This document shows positions 19,346 to 30,535 of a stretch of DNA of 64,000 nucleotides, one piece after another; within the stretch, counting starts at the first letter, position 1, and each line of letters opens with the position of its first letter. A model generated the notes under the pieces. That model was not told the DNA's origin and made no database searches. It saw only the letters and a program-made list of their open reading frames with translations. The DNA comes from Bacillus kexueae. GTDB taxonomy: Bacteria; Bacillota; Bacilli; Bacillales; Aeribacillaceae. The DNA lies in contig NZ_JALAZE010000002.1 in assembly GCF_022809095.1 (NCBI RefSeq), positions 310,001 through 374,000 of the forward strand, in the 5' to 3' direction. The position numbers and the translations under genes were made by a program.

Positions 19346-19553
19346 TTTGCTTTTATACGATAAGGCTATTGAACAAAGGAATGTTGCTTTAATCATGAGG
19401 GTGTAAAAGGGTATTCGAACGGTTGAAGGAGCCATTTCTTTCCCACACGTTTTATAAGGGGATAACCTTAAACCTTGATAAAAGCAACTAGGTATTTGAA
19501 ATGAGCCTTAGCTACATAAATTTTGGAGAAAGAAAATAAAGGAGTGGAACGAA

Positions 19554-20822
19554 ATGGGATTTAAAATTCCAAGAGGTACGCAAGATATTTTGCCAAACCA
19601 AGTAGAAAAATGGCAATTTATTGAGCAAAAAGCGAAAGAGATTTGTCGTCTTTATCAATATAAAGAAATTCGTACACCGATTTTTGAGCATACGGAATTG
19701 TTTGCAAGAGGAGTTGGTGACTCGACAGATATCGTTCAAAAAGAAATGTATACATTTGAGGATAGAAAAGGAAGAAGTATAACGTTACGTCCTGAAGGAA
19801 CTGCTGCTACTGTTCGTTCATTTGTAGAAAACAAAATGTATGCTTCTCCTCAACAGCCTGTCAAGCTATATTACATTGGTCCTATGTTCCGTTATGAGCG
19901 ACCTCAGTCAGGTCGTTTCCGTCAATTTGTTCAATTTGGTGTAGAAGCGCTAGGAGCGAGCGATCCAGCTATTGATGCGGAAGTGATTTCATTAGCAATG
20001 GATTTATATCGTTCGCTTGGGCTAACGAAATTAAAACTTGTCATCAATAGCTTAGGGGATAAAGAAAGTAGACAGGCACACCGTGAAGCGTTAATTAACC
20101 ATTTTGAAGGTAGAATTGACGAGTTTTGCTCTGATTGTCAAACTCGCTTACATCAAAACCCATTGCGAATATTGGATTGTAAAAAAGACCGTGAGCATGA
20201 ATTGATGGCAACCGCTCCGTCCATCCTCGATTATTTAAATGAGGAGTCCAAACAATACTTCGAGAAAGTTCTCTATTATTTAGATCAAATCGGAATTCAA
20301 TATGAAGTAGATGCTAATTTAGTACGTGGATTGGATTATTATAATCATACGGCGTTTGAAATTATGAGCGATGCAGAAGGATTTGGTGCCATTACTACTT
20401 TATGTGGTGGAGGAAGATACAACGGTCTTGTTCAGGAAATTGGGGGACCAGAGACACCGGGCATCGGGTTTGCGTTAAGTATTGAACGTCTTCTTGCTGC
20501 ACTGGAGGCAGAAGGAGTTGAATTACCAATTACAAAAGGAATCGATTGTTATGTTGTCACGCTAGGTGAAAAAGCAAAGGATCATTCGGTATCGATTCTG
20601 AAAGAATTAAGAAAAGCTGGCATCTCGTCTGAAAAAGACTATGAAAATAAGAAGATGAAAGCCCAATTCAAAGCGGCAGACCGCTTGGAAGCAAAATATG
20701 TGGTGGTTGTTGGTGATGACGAATTAGACAAAGGTATTGCCAATGTGAAAAACATGGAGAGCGGTAGTCAAGAGGAAGTATCACTTGATGAGCTGACTTC
20801 TTACTTAAAGGAAAGAGTTTGA
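19554..20822 (+). CDS. hisS: HisS, histidyl-tRNA synthetase
   Basis: 422 residues, class II synthetase. Motif 2 is [15 protein letters not shown] near residue 110, the His-specific [14 protein letters not shown] is near 258, and [12 protein letters not shown] (motif 3) is near 305; a C-terminal anticodon-binding domain follows (about 325-420). It starts at ATG 19554 behind AAAGGAG. aspS follows after 14 bases, so both are under the T-box. Confidence 0.97.
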   Translation: MGFKIPRGTQDILPNQVEKWQFIEQKAKEICRLYQYKEIRTPIFEHTELFARGVGDSTDIVQKEMYTFEDRKGRSITLRPEGTAATVRSFVENKMYASPQQPVKLYYIGPMFRYERPQSGRFRQFVQFGVEALGASDPAIDAEVISLAMDLYRSLGLTKLKLVINSLGDKESRQAHREALINHFEGRIDEFCSDCQTRLHQNPLRILDCKKDREHELMATAPSILDYLNEESKQYFEKVLYYLDQIGIQYEVDANLVRGLDYYNHTAFEIMSDAEGFGAITTLCGGGRYNGLVQEIGGPETPGIGFALSIERLLAALEAEGVELPITKGIDCYVVTLGEKAKDHSVSILKELRKAGISSEKDYENKKMKAQFKAADRLEAKYVVVVGDDELDKGIANVKNMESGSQEEVSLDELTSYLKERV

Positions 20823-20836
20823 AAGGAGAGAGGCAA

Positions 20837-22615
20837 GTGTTTGGTAGATCCTATTATTGTGGTGAATTAACAGAGAAGCATATTGGGGAAAAAGTTACGC
20901 TCAAAGGTTGGGTGCAAAAGCGACGTGACCTTGGAGGATTAATCTTTATTGACTTACGTGATAGAAGTGGTATCGTTCAGGTTGTATTTAATCCAGATGT
21001 TTCGAAAGAAGCATTAGCGGTTGCGGAAAAGGTTAGAAGTGAGTTCGTCCTAGATATTAAAGGAGAAGTTGTTGCGCGTGAAGAAGGAACAATAAATTCG
21101 AATCTTCCTACTGGGAAAGTAGAAATTTTAGTAGAAGAAATTACGATTTTAAATAGTGCAAAAACACCTCCATTCTCTATTTTCGAGACGAACGCAGAAG
21201 TATCAGAAGATGTGCGCTTGAAGTATCGATACTTAGATTTAAGACGTACACCAATGTTTGATACTCTGAAAATGCGTCATGATGTAACAAAGTCCATACG
21301 CCGCTTTTTAGATGACCAAGGATTTATTGATGTGGAAACGCCGATTTTAACGAAAAGTACACCGGAAGGAGCCCGTGACTATTTAGTGCCTTCACGTGTA
21401 CATCAAGGAGAGTTTTATGCGTTACCTCAATCTCCACAAATCTTTAAACAATTACTAATGGTGTCTGGATTCGATCGATATTACCAAATTGCGCGTTGTT
21501 TCCGTGATGAAGATTTACGTGCAGATCGTCAACCAGAGTTTACTCAAGTGGATATTGAAATGTCATTCATGAGTCAAGAGGAAATCATGACGATGATGGA
21601 GCAAATGATGGCGACGCTGATGAAAGAAGTGAAGGGAATCGATGTTACTCTTCCATTCCCACGGATGACATATCATGAAGCGATGGAGCGATATGGTTCC
21701 GATAAGCCTGATACTCGCTTTGGCATGGAGCTAGTGAACGTGTCGGAAATTGTAAAAGAATCAAGTTTCAAAGTATTTAGCAGCACAGTTGAAAATGGTG
21801 GACAAGTAAAAGCAATCAATGTAAAGGGAAGTGCGGATAAGTACTCACGTAAAGATATTGACGCGTTGACGGAGTTTGTAAATGTTTACGGTGCAAAAGG
21901 GCTAGCTTGGTTAAAAGTTGAAGAAGCTGGATTAAAAGGTCCAATTGCGAAGTTCTTCACTGAAGAAGAACAAAATGGATTAATGCAAACTCTTCAAGCT
22001 GAGACTGGCGACTTGTTATTATTTGTAGCGGACTCTAAGCAAGTTGTTGCAGATGCTTTAGGAGCATTGCGTTTAAAACTTGGAAAAGAGCTTCAACTAA
22101 TTGATGAATCAATCTTTAACTTCCTTTGGGTGGTTGACTGGCCGCTTGTGGAATATGCTGAAGAAGAAGATCGTTATTATGCTCTTCACCATCCGTTCAC
22201 AATGCCAGCTCGTGAGGATGTAGCTTTATTTGATTCAAGTCCAAGTGAAATGAGAGCTCAAGCGTATGACTTAGTTTTAAATGGGTATGAGCTAGGTGGA
22301 GGATCCATTCGTATCTTTGAGAAAGATGTCCAAGAAAAAATGTTCAAGCTTTTAGGATTCTCTGAAGAAGAAGCGAAAGAACAGTTCGGATTCTTGTTAG
22401 AGGCTTTCGAATACGGTACTCCTCCACATGGTGGAATTGCACTTGGATTAGATCGTTTAGTCATGCTTCTAGCTGGACGCACGAACTTACGTGATACCAT
22501 TGCATTCCCGAAAACTGCAAGTGCAAGCTGTTTATTAACCGAAGCACCAGGTGAGGTAAGCGAAGAGCAATTACATGAGCTACATTTGAAAGTGGTTCAA
22601 AAAGTGGAAGAATAA
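20837..22615 (+). CDS. aspS: AspS, aspartyl-tRNA synthetase
   Basis: 592 residues, bacterial-type class IIb. It has an N-terminal OB-fold anticodon domain (about 1-105), class II catalytic domain with RYLDLRR near 140, [20 protein letters not shown] near 215, the bacterial GAD insertion (about 290-420) and [11 protein letters not shown] near 535. The start GTG at 20837 follows GAAAGGAGAG and gives the normal N-terminus ([11 protein letters not shown]). Whether it also charges tRNA-Asn cannot be settled by eye. Confidence 0.97.
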   Translation: MFGRSYYCGELTEKHIGEKVTLKGWVQKRRDLGGLIFIDLRDRSGIVQVVFNPDVSKEALAVAEKVRSEFVLDIKGEVVAREEGTINSNLPTGKVEILVEEITILNSAKTPPFSIFETNAEVSEDVRLKYRYLDLRRTPMFDTLKMRHDVTKSIRRFLDDQGFIDVETPILTKSTPEGARDYLVPSRVHQGEFYALPQSPQIFKQLLMVSGFDRYYQIARCFRDEDLRADRQPEFTQVDIEMSFMSQEEIMTMMEQMMATLMKEVKGIDVTLPFPRMTYHEAMERYGSDKPDTRFGMELVNVSEIVKESSFKVFSSTVENGGQVKAINVKGSADKYSRKDIDALTEFVNVYGAKGLAWLKVEEAGLKGPIAKFFTEEEQNGLMQTLQAETGDLLLFVADSKQVVADALGALRLKLGKELQLIDESIFNFLWVVDWPLVEYAEEEDRYYALHHPFTMPAREDVALFDSSPSEMRAQAYDLVLNGYELGGGSIRIFEKDVQEKMFKLLGFSEEEAKEQFGFLLEAFEYGTPPHGGIALGLDRLVMLLAGRTNLRDTIAFPKTASASCLLTEAPGEVSEEQLHELHLKVVQKVEE

Positions 22616-22621
22616 AAAGAG

Positions 22622-22647
22622 TGGCGCATGTTGAAAAACATGCGCCA
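22622..22647 (+). terminator. Hairpin behind aspS
   Basis: TGGCGCATGTT pairs perfectly with AACATGCGCCA around GAAA. The T-run after it is weak (TTGTGTTATTCTT), so termination may be partial. Confidence 0.65.
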
Positions 22648-22659
22648 TTGTGTTATTCT
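22631..22659 (+). promoter_or_regulatory. Possible promoter of 6S RNA inside the aspS hairpin
   Basis: TTGAAA at 22631-22636, a 17-base spacer and TATTCT at 22654-22659. The -35 lies in the loop and 3' arm of the aspS hairpin. The start point would be near 22666, giving a precursor slightly longer than the mature RNA. Confidence 0.5.
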
Positions 22660-22687
22660 TAGTTCAACAATCGAATCCAAAATTTTA

Positions 22688-22876
22688 CGTCCTGATGTGT
22701 TCGTCGTACACCTAGTTTTGACCGAACAATTCGTTAATCGGGAGCTCGGTGTTTCCAACTTGAGTACATGCCTAACATACTCGTTTAGGACTTACGAATA
22801 GTTGGAACAGAGCACCCACCTGCCGTGAGCGGGATCAAAACGATGGAAATGGCGACGGCACAATCGGGACTTTTTT
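22688..22876 (+). ncRNA. bsrA: 6S RNA (6S-1 type, bsrA-like)
   Basis: About 188 nt. The ends pair: GTCCTGAT (22689-22696) with ATCGGGAC (22863-22870), followed by six T. The interior carries the arrangement remembered from B. subtilis 6S-1, including CGGGAGCTCGGTGTTTCCAA, GAGCACCCACCTGCCGTGAG and GGAAATGGCGACGGCAC. 6S RNA binds the housekeeping RNA polymerase holoenzyme as a promoter mimic, mainly in stationary phase. In B. subtilis bsrA also lies between aspS and tcdA (yrvM). Confidence 0.92.
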
Positions 22877-22892
22877 GTTTCTTGAACAACTG

Positions 22893-23630
22893 CTATTTTG
22901 TTTCGTTAGTGGTTTTCTTAATCCAGTCATTAATTAAATCAACGATTTGTTTCTGCTGATTGAGCGCAGATATGTCCGCGTCTCCATCTCCCTTTTGAGG
23001 CCCATACATACCAAACCCTCCATGATTACCACCGATGACCTCTACAAATTGACTACCTGTCGGAAGAAATTCTTTTGAACGTTCAATATCGTTTCCAGTT
23101 GTTAAACCGTCGTTTGTAGCATAAATCGATAATACAGGTAAAGAATCTTCTTTTAAAGAATCCTTTTCAGAAGGGTAGGATGCTAATAAGACAAGCCCAT
23201 CGACTTTGTCGAGATGCTCACTAGCGAATTTTGCAGCAGCCACCCCGCCTAATGAGTGTCCACTTATATACCATTCTTCAATATGGTTTGCATCCTGAAT
23301 AATGTCTTCCGCTTTTTGTGTGTCAAATATGGCGAAATTGAACGCCATACTCGGAATGTAGACGGTATATCCTTTCTCTGAAAGCTGTTCACCTAAATAA
23401 CTATAGCTTTCAGGCTCGACTTTGCCACCAGGGTATAAAATAATACCAATTTTTGATTCTCCTTCAAAGGTTAAAATGCCGTTCGTATACTCTAACTCTG
23501 AATTTGACATTACTTGATACATTTCCTCCGTCGGTTTATACGTAATTTCAGACCAAATGAAAAATATTACGAATAAGCATACACTCAATATTGAGATGCC
23601 GATTATAAGTCGTTTTCCCCATCGCTTCAT
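22893..23630 (-). CDS. Membrane-anchored alpha/beta hydrolase
   Basis: 245 residues. An N-terminal helix (about 9-27, IIGISILSVCLFVIFFIW) anchors it with the catalytic domain outside. The alpha/beta-hydrolase nucleophile elbow is SGHSLGG (about 123-129); likely acid and base are the Asp of YATNDGL (near 180) and the His of GGNHGGFG (near 208). GMYGPQKGDGDA near the end matches the family of small alpha/beta hydrolases of Bacillus that lack a defined substrate. It lies between 6S RNA and tcdA, where B. subtilis has nothing, so it is an accessory insertion. It has its own promoter with a palindrome at 23657-23713. Confidence 0.85.
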   Translation of the reverse strand: MKRWGKRLIIGISILSVCLFVIFFIWSEITYKPTEEMYQVMSNSELEYTNGILTFEGESKIGIILYPGGKVEPESYSYLGEQLSEKGYTVYIPSMAFNFAIFDTQKAEDIIQDANHIEEWYISGHSLGGVAAAKFASEHLDKVDGLVLLASYPSEKDSLKEDSLPVLSIYATNDGLTTGNDIERSKEFLPTGSQFVEVIGGNHGGFGMYGPQKGDGDADISALNQQKQIVDLINDWIKKTTNETK

Positions 23631-23656
23631 GATGCTTCACGCCTCCACAATCAATT

Positions 23657-23713
23657 TCCGACACTGATGTCGGATGATGGTGTTATTATGACAATGGAGA
23701 TAAATTTTGTCAA
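23657..23713 (-). promoter_or_regulatory. Promoter and probable operator of the hydrolase gene
   Basis: Read on the minus strand: TTGACA (23713-23708), 17-base spacer and CATAAT (23690-23685). From about 10 bases downstream of the -10 lies the palindrome TCCGACA-CTGA-TGTCGGA (23657-23674), on the early transcribed region. Position and symmetry suit a repressor of TetR or similar type; no regulator gene is adjacent. Confidence 0.7.
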
Positions 23714-23921
23714 TCCAATCTTTATAATAGATGAAAGCAATTTGTTTTCAACAATTTTTAGGTTGTACCTCTTTTTAACTCCATGCTTGAGAAATCCTCT
23801 CTAAATTTAGTAGTTATGATTAACCTTTCTGATAGAAATACTTGTTTTTACTTGTTGAATGATATATTCTTGATTCAGGTAAAATACTGCTAAGTGAAAC
23901 AAAATTATTGGAGTGATTTTT

Positions 23922-24689
23922 TTGTTACATCAATTTTCTCGTAATGAACTTGCGATTGGTAAGGAAGGGTTAAATATATTAAAAGGTAGTACGGTAGCTG
24001 TTTTAGGAATTGGCGGAGTCGGTTCCTTTGCAGTTGAAGCGCTTGCAAGATCTGGAGTAGGACGCTTAATTTTAGTCGACAAGGATGATGTCGATATCAC
24101 AAATGTAAACCGTCAAATTCATGCGCTACTTTCAACGGTAGGTCAACCGAAAGTTGACTTAATGAAGGCGCGTATCGCAGATATTAACCCAGAATGTGAA
24201 GTTATTTCTCTAAAAATGTTCTATACAGAAGAAACGTATGAAACGTTCTTTAGTTATGAACCAGACTTTGTCATTGATGCTTCTGATACTATTAGCTATA
24301 AAATCCATTTAATGAAAGAATGTCTAAAGCGAGATATTCCGATCATTTCGAGTATGGGTGCAGCGAATAAAACAGACCCTACACGCTTTAAAATAGCAGA
24401 TATCTCAAAAACACATACGGATCCAATTGCGAAAGTTATTCGTACAAAATTGCGTAAAGAAGGAATTCGTAAAGGCATTAAAGTTGTATTCTCAGATGAA
24501 AGTCCAATTGTTATTCGTGAAGATGTACGGAAGGAAGTAGGAAATGATGAGGCTAAAATTCGCAAAGCGAAAATGCCACCTTCATCCAACGCATTTGTTC
24601 CGTCTGTTGCAGGTTTAATTATGGCTTCTCATGTCATGAATGAACTTTTAAAAGATATTAAAATTCATCGTGTTTCAGATGATCAATAA
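23922..24689 (+). CDS. tcdA: TcdA, tRNA threonylcarbamoyladenosine dehydratase
   Basis: 255 residues of the E1-like ThiF/MoeB fold. The ATP-binding GIGGVGSFAVEALARSGVG (about 32-50) and VDITNVNRQ (about 62-70) are present. TcdA uses ATP to cyclise t6A-37 to ct6A in ANN-decoding tRNAs. TTG at 23922 (6 bases behind GGAGTG) gives the normal MLHQFSRNELAIG start; the upstream in-frame GTG is part of the ribosome-binding site. Position agrees with yrvM of B. subtilis. Confidence 0.94.
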   Translation: MLHQFSRNELAIGKEGLNILKGSTVAVLGIGGVGSFAVEALARSGVGRLILVDKDDVDITNVNRQIHALLSTVGQPKVDLMKARIADINPECEVISLKMFYTEETYETFFSYEPDFVIDASDTISYKIHLMKECLKRDIPIISSMGAANKTDPTRFKIADISKTHTDPIAKVIRTKLRKEGIRKGIKVVFSDESPIVIREDVRKEVGNDEAKIRKAKMPPSSNAFVPSVAGLIMASHVMNELLKDIKIHRVSDDQ

Positions 24690-24701
24690 TAGACAAAAGG
24701 T

Positions 24702-24737
24702 GGGTGTCCCAAAAGTAACTGGGGACACCCTTTATTT
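24702..24737 (+). terminator. Terminator of tcdA
   Basis: GGGTGTCCC pairs with GGGACACCC around AAAAGTAACTG, then TTTATTT. Repeat copy 2 begins right behind it. Confidence 0.88.
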
Positions 24738-24739
24738 GT

Positions 24740-24886
24740 TGTTACAGAAAGTTTAAGTTCAATAAAGTGTTAAAGTATTCTCTTTACTGTTTTTTTGTGT
24801 CTAGCTCCAAGCGCCATCAGCTCGGGTCGCTTCGGCCCTGCTGACGGAAGCCTCCCTGCCTAAGGACTTGCGCTTTGCGCTTTTCT
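24740..24886. repeat. Dispersed palindromic repeat, copy 2
   Basis: Same leader (TGTTACAGAAAGTTTAAG) and core as the other copies. It keeps the leader spacer GTGTTAAAGTATTCTCTTTA missing from copy 1, but has two internal deletions: GTGGC is lost at GCTG/ACGG, and about 24 bases are lost between CCTCC and GCCTAAGG. It ends CGCTTTGCGCTTTTCT. Confidence 0.9.
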
Positions 24887-24906
24887 CCTAAGCTTCCACC
24901 AGCTTT

Positions 24907-25392
24907 TTAATGAGTATTTTCTTCTTTCATGATTTGTGAAGCTTGCTCCACTAGGTTCATCATTATTTCCAGTTCACCGTTCATGTTCTTTTGTTTTTCA
25001 ACAATTTCATGAAAAAGGCTTTTCAAACGCTTGTTTTCATCAAGTAACTTTTCGTACTCGTGTTTTAACTGGTGTTGTTCTGCTAATAATGTTTCATAGT
25101 TGCGTTCAGTCTCAGCCACTTGTTGTAAGTAGGTGATACAATCGGTTAGTGTAAAAGTCCCCGTAGCATCTTTATTTTTTCTATCATTTTTTACTTCTTC
25201 TATTTCATGCTCATAATTTTTTCGTAAAACACTATTCCAACGATACCTACAAGCACTTATGGAGCGATGTATGCTTTCTGCGACATGTTCGAATGCCTTT
25301 GCCTATGTTTTGCCTTGCTGCATAAATTGTAGTACGGTAGTTGCAAGTAACTCATCGTCTTCTTTTGACCATGTGTTCGGTTTTGTCTTCAC
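24907..25392 (-). pseudogene. RsfA-family sporulation regulator broken by one in-frame stop
   Basis: Reading from GTG 25392, behind GGAGGAATT, the frame gives an N-terminal Myb-like segment NTWSKEDDELLATTVLQFM, then a TAG stop at codon 30 (25303-25305), and continues in the same frame with AKAFEHVAESIHRSISACRYRWNSVLRKNYE and a long coiled coil to TAA at 24907 (161 codons in all). The pattern is that of the RsfA family of prespore-specific DNA-binding regulators. One base (C to T in CAG) explains the break. A 70-residue coiled-coil fragment could still be made from a downstream ATG. A sequencing error or suppression is the alternative. Confidence 0.85.
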
Positions 25393-25487
25393 AATAATTC
25401 CTCCGACTTGTAACATGCTTGTCTAAATGGATGCTTTAATCTTAGCATTAAACGGATGGTCACTTTATTATGCGTTAAAAAAGAGGA

Positions 25488-26753
25488 TTATTTGGACTGA
25501 CGGTTTAAATTTTCGTAAACAGTAGCAAGAGCTTGCTCGAATTTCCCTGTCTTCTTCGGTTCAAAATATTTTTTGTTTTTAATAGGGTCGGGTAAATATT
25601 GTTGTTTGACCCAACCATTCTCATAATCATGAGGATAGAGATAATCCACACCCCTACCTAATTGTGTAGCCCCTTTATAATGTGCGTCTTTCAAGTGAAG
25701 AGGAACCTCTCCGGTCACACCTAGCTTCAAATCTTTTAACGCATGGTCAATGGCTAAGTAGGCTGAATTTGACTTAGGGGATAAGCTAAGTTCAATGACC
25801 GCGTTTGCTAGGGGAATTCGCGCTTCAGGAAAGCCAACACGTTCAGCCGCTTCAATTGCTGCCAGTGTTCTTTGTCCAGCTTGTGGGTTGGCAAGTCCAA
25901 TATCTTCATATGCAATAACTAGAAGACGCCGGGCAATAGAAAAGAGATCCCCTGCTTCAATGAGACGAGCCAAATAATGAAGTGCAGCATTAACGTCAGA
26001 GCCACGAATGGATTTTTGAAAAGCGGATAAAACGTCATAATGGGCATCTCCATCTTTATCGTGAACAAAGCTCTTTTTTTGAATGCATTCCTCCACTGTT
26101 TCTAAATCAATTTGAACTACATTATTCTCGTCTACTTCCGAAGAACGGACTGCCAGTTCTAATGCATTCATTGCGCTTCGAATATCTCCACCACAACAAA
26201 CTGCTATGTGATTTAGGCTTTCATCGGTAATTTGAACGTTAAAATCTTTTAACCCTCTTGAGTCGGTAAGAGATCGCTTCAATGCAATCATGATTTCTTC
26301 TGGCGCAAGTGGCTTTAATTCAAAGATTTGACATCGGCTTCGAATTGCAGGATTTATCGCATGATATGGATTGCTCGTTGTCGCGCCAATTAATATAATT
26401 TTCCCACTTTCTAAATGAGGAAGTAAGAAATCTTGCTTTGCTTTATCCAATCGATGAACTTCATCTAAAATGACAATCAATTGCCCGCTCATTTTTGCTT
26501 CCTCAACGACGATTTCCATGTCCTTCTTATTATGAATAACAGCGTTGAGTGATCGGAAGGGCGTATTGGTACTACCAGCAATAGCTGTAGCGATTGATGT
26601 TTTCCCAATTCCGGGTGGGCCAAATAAAATCATGGATGTTAATTGTTTTGCTCGCACCATTCGTTCAATAATTTTTCCTTTACCAACTAAATGTTGTTGA
26701 CCGACGATTTGGTCAATTGAGGTCGGTCTCATTCTAAATGCTAATGGTTTCAT
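25488..26753 (-). CDS. rarA: RarA (MgsA-type) replication-associated recombination AAA ATPase
   Basis: 421 residues. Walker A is FGPPGIGKTS (about 43-52), Walker B VILDEVHRL (about 92-100), and sensor region TTSNP is near 125; the C-terminal MgsA tetramerisation domain covers about 240-415 with LIVIAYEDIGLANPQAG. RarA acts at stalled replication forks. ATG at 26753 with AGGTGA 6 bases upstream is preferred over the in-frame GTG at 26762. Equivalent to yrvN; diverges from cymR. Confidence 0.95.
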   Translation of the reverse strand: MKPLAFRMRPTSIDQIVGQQHLVGKGKIIERMVRAKQLTSMILFGPPGIGKTSIATAIAGSTNTPFRSLNAVIHNKKDMEIVVEEAKMSGQLIVILDEVHRLDKAKQDFLLPHLESGKIILIGATTSNPYHAINPAIRSRCQIFELKPLAPEEIMIALKRSLTDSRGLKDFNVQITDESLNHIAVCCGGDIRSAMNALELAVRSSEVDENNVVQIDLETVEECIQKKSFVHDKDGDAHYDVLSAFQKSIRGSDVNAALHYLARLIEAGDLFSIARRLLVIAYEDIGLANPQAGQRTLAAIEAAERVGFPEARIPLANAVIELSLSPKSNSAYLAIDHALKDLKLGVTGEVPLHLKDAHYKGATQLGRGVDYLYPHDYENGWVKQQYLPDPIKNKKYFEPKKTGKFEQALATVYENLNRQSK

Positions 26754-26805
26754 GAAATTCACCTATTTCTATCCATGTGTACGATACTCTATATTATGAT
26801 AATAT

Positions 26806-26813
26806 GCTATAAT
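26806..26813 (+). promoter_or_regulatory. Extended -10 element likely serving cymR
   Basis: TGCTATAAT at 26805-26813 is a consensus extended -10; no good -35 is visible at the right distance. It lies about 100 bases before the cymR start. Confidence 0.45.
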
Positions 26814-26915
26814 GACTAAAGTTTAAAGTTATATGAGCAAGTGCGGTCATCAGACATTGATATAAAAGAATATAAGAATAATTTAATGTTTAACAAAAAA
26901 TAGGAGTGTATAAAA

Positions 26916-27335
26916 GTGAGAATTTCAACTAAAGGACGCTACGGATTGACAATTATGATTGAATTAGCGAAACGTTATGGTGAAGGCCCTACTTCATTAA
27001 AGAGCATTGCGCAGACGCATAATTTATCAGAACATTATTTAGAACAACTCATTGCTCCTTTACGTAACGCTCGTCTTGTTAAAAGTATTCGCGGAGCATA
27101 TGGTGGATATATATTAGCAGATGATCCACGAAATATTACTGCTGGAGACATTATTCGCGTACTTGAAGGTCCAATCACACCTGTTGAAGGAATTGAAGAC
27201 GAAGAGCCGGCAAAACGTCATTTATGGATCAAAATTCGTGATGCCATTAAGGATGTGCTGGATAATACAACATTGGAAGATTTAGCGAGTTTTACTGACG
27301 ATAATGAGCAAGATGCTTACATGTTTTATATTTAA
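26916..27335 (+). CDS. cymR: CymR, Rrf2-family repressor of cysteine metabolism
   Basis: 139 residues, beginning MRISTKGRYGLTIMIELAKRYGEGPTSLKSI, with the winged helix HNLSEHYLEQLIAPLRNARLVKSIRGAYGGY (about 35-66). There are no cysteines of the iron-sulfur type, as expected for CymR rather than IscR. With CysK as partner, B. subtilis CymR represses cysteine uptake and synthesis genes, including yrrT-mtnN-yrhA-yrhB, which are at 48476-51960 here. Start GTG at 26916. The cysteine desulfurase gene follows 43 bases on. Confidence 0.94.
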   Translation: MRISTKGRYGLTIMIELAKRYGEGPTSLKSIAQTHNLSEHYLEQLIAPLRNARLVKSIRGAYGGYILADDPRNITAGDIIRVLEGPITPVEGIEDEEPAKRHLWIKIRDAIKDVLDNTTLEDLASFTDDNEQDAYMFYI

Positions 27336-27378
27336 TCACTATAATAAGCAAAGGGACTTTTTAAAGAGGTGATAGAAA

Positions 27379-29654
<2,276 letters not shown>

Positions 29655-29659
29655 TACGG

Positions 29660-29695
29660 AAAAATGCCTCAACATGATGATGTTGGGGCATTTTT
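29660..29695 (+). terminator. Terminator of the cymR-mnmA cluster
   Basis: AAAAATGCCTCAACA pairs with TGTTGGGGCATTTTT around a TGATGA loop, then TTTTTG. Confidence 0.92.
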
Positions 29696-29851
29696 GTCTT
29701 CGACAAACACCGGTTAATTTCTGTCAGGATTGCATGTATAATGTACATAGTTATAGATGTAACGCATTGATTCAAGTAAGTATAATACTAGTAAGTATTT
29801 GAATGAGAATCGTTACGGAATAGTTTCATAATTAATAAAGGAGAATTGCAA

Positions 29852-30514
29852 ATGATGACAAAAAATGAACGCGGTATTCAAGCGATGCAAGAGGGGAATT
29901 TTGAAGAGGCAGCGAAACATTTTACAGAAGCGATTGAAGAAAATCCGAATGATCCTGTTTTATATGTTAATTTCGGTAATTTATTAGCTGCTTTACAAGA
30001 TTATGGTCGTGCGCTTCGATTTTTTGAACGTGCTATTGAGCTAGATGATAAAACAGCGACTGCCTATTACGGAGCGGGAACCGTTTGCTTCAATCAAAAT
30101 GACTTTCATAAAGCGAAAGATTTCTTTGAAAAAGCGATGAAAAGTGGTTTGGAAAATAGCGATGTGTTTTATATGCTTGGAATGTCCATTCATCATTTAG
30201 AACAGCCTCGTCTTGCTCTTCCTTATTTGCAGCGAGCTGTAGAGTTAAAAGAGGAAGATGTTGAGGCCCGCTTCCAATTTGCATTGTGCCTTGGACAAAC
30301 AGGGGCAATGGAGGCTGCAAAAAGTGAGCTTGAAAAAGTAATCGAGCTTGATAGTGGTCATTCTGATGCGTATTACAATTTAGGCGTTGCATATGCGTAC
30401 GAAGAGAATGTAGCAAAAGCGTTAGAAATGTTTGAAAAGGCGCTAGCTATACAACCAGATCATTTACTCGCTGGAAATGCGAAAAAAGTGATTGAAGAAG
30501 CACAAAAGAATTAA
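29852..30514 (+). CDS. Tetratricopeptide-repeat protein (YrrB-like)
   Basis: 220 residues made almost wholly of about six TPR units (for example GNFEEAAKHFTEAIEENPNDP, QDYGRALRFFERAIELDD, ENVAKALEMFEKALAIQPDH). No signal peptide or membrane helix, so it is a cytoplasmic protein-interaction scaffold of unknown partner. B. subtilis yrrB lies at the same place, between mnmA and recD2. AAAGGAGAATTGCAA precedes ATG 29852; an in-frame TTG six bases upstream overlaps that site. Confidence 0.9.
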   Translation: MMTKNERGIQAMQEGNFEEAAKHFTEAIEENPNDPVLYVNFGNLLAALQDYGRALRFFERAIELDDKTATAYYGAGTVCFNQNDFHKAKDFFEKAMKSGLENSDVFYMLGMSIHHLEQPRLALPYLQRAVELKEEDVEARFQFALCLGQTGAMEAAKSELEKVIELDSGHSDAYYNLGVAYAYEENVAKALEMFEKALAIQPDHLLAGNAKKVIEEAQKN

Positions 30515-30535
30515 TGGCTGGAAGGAGGGGGAAGA

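Noticed and set aside
24936-25136. Open frame of 66 codons on the plus strand
   Set aside because: It is the complement of the rsfA coiled coil, whose family identity is clear.
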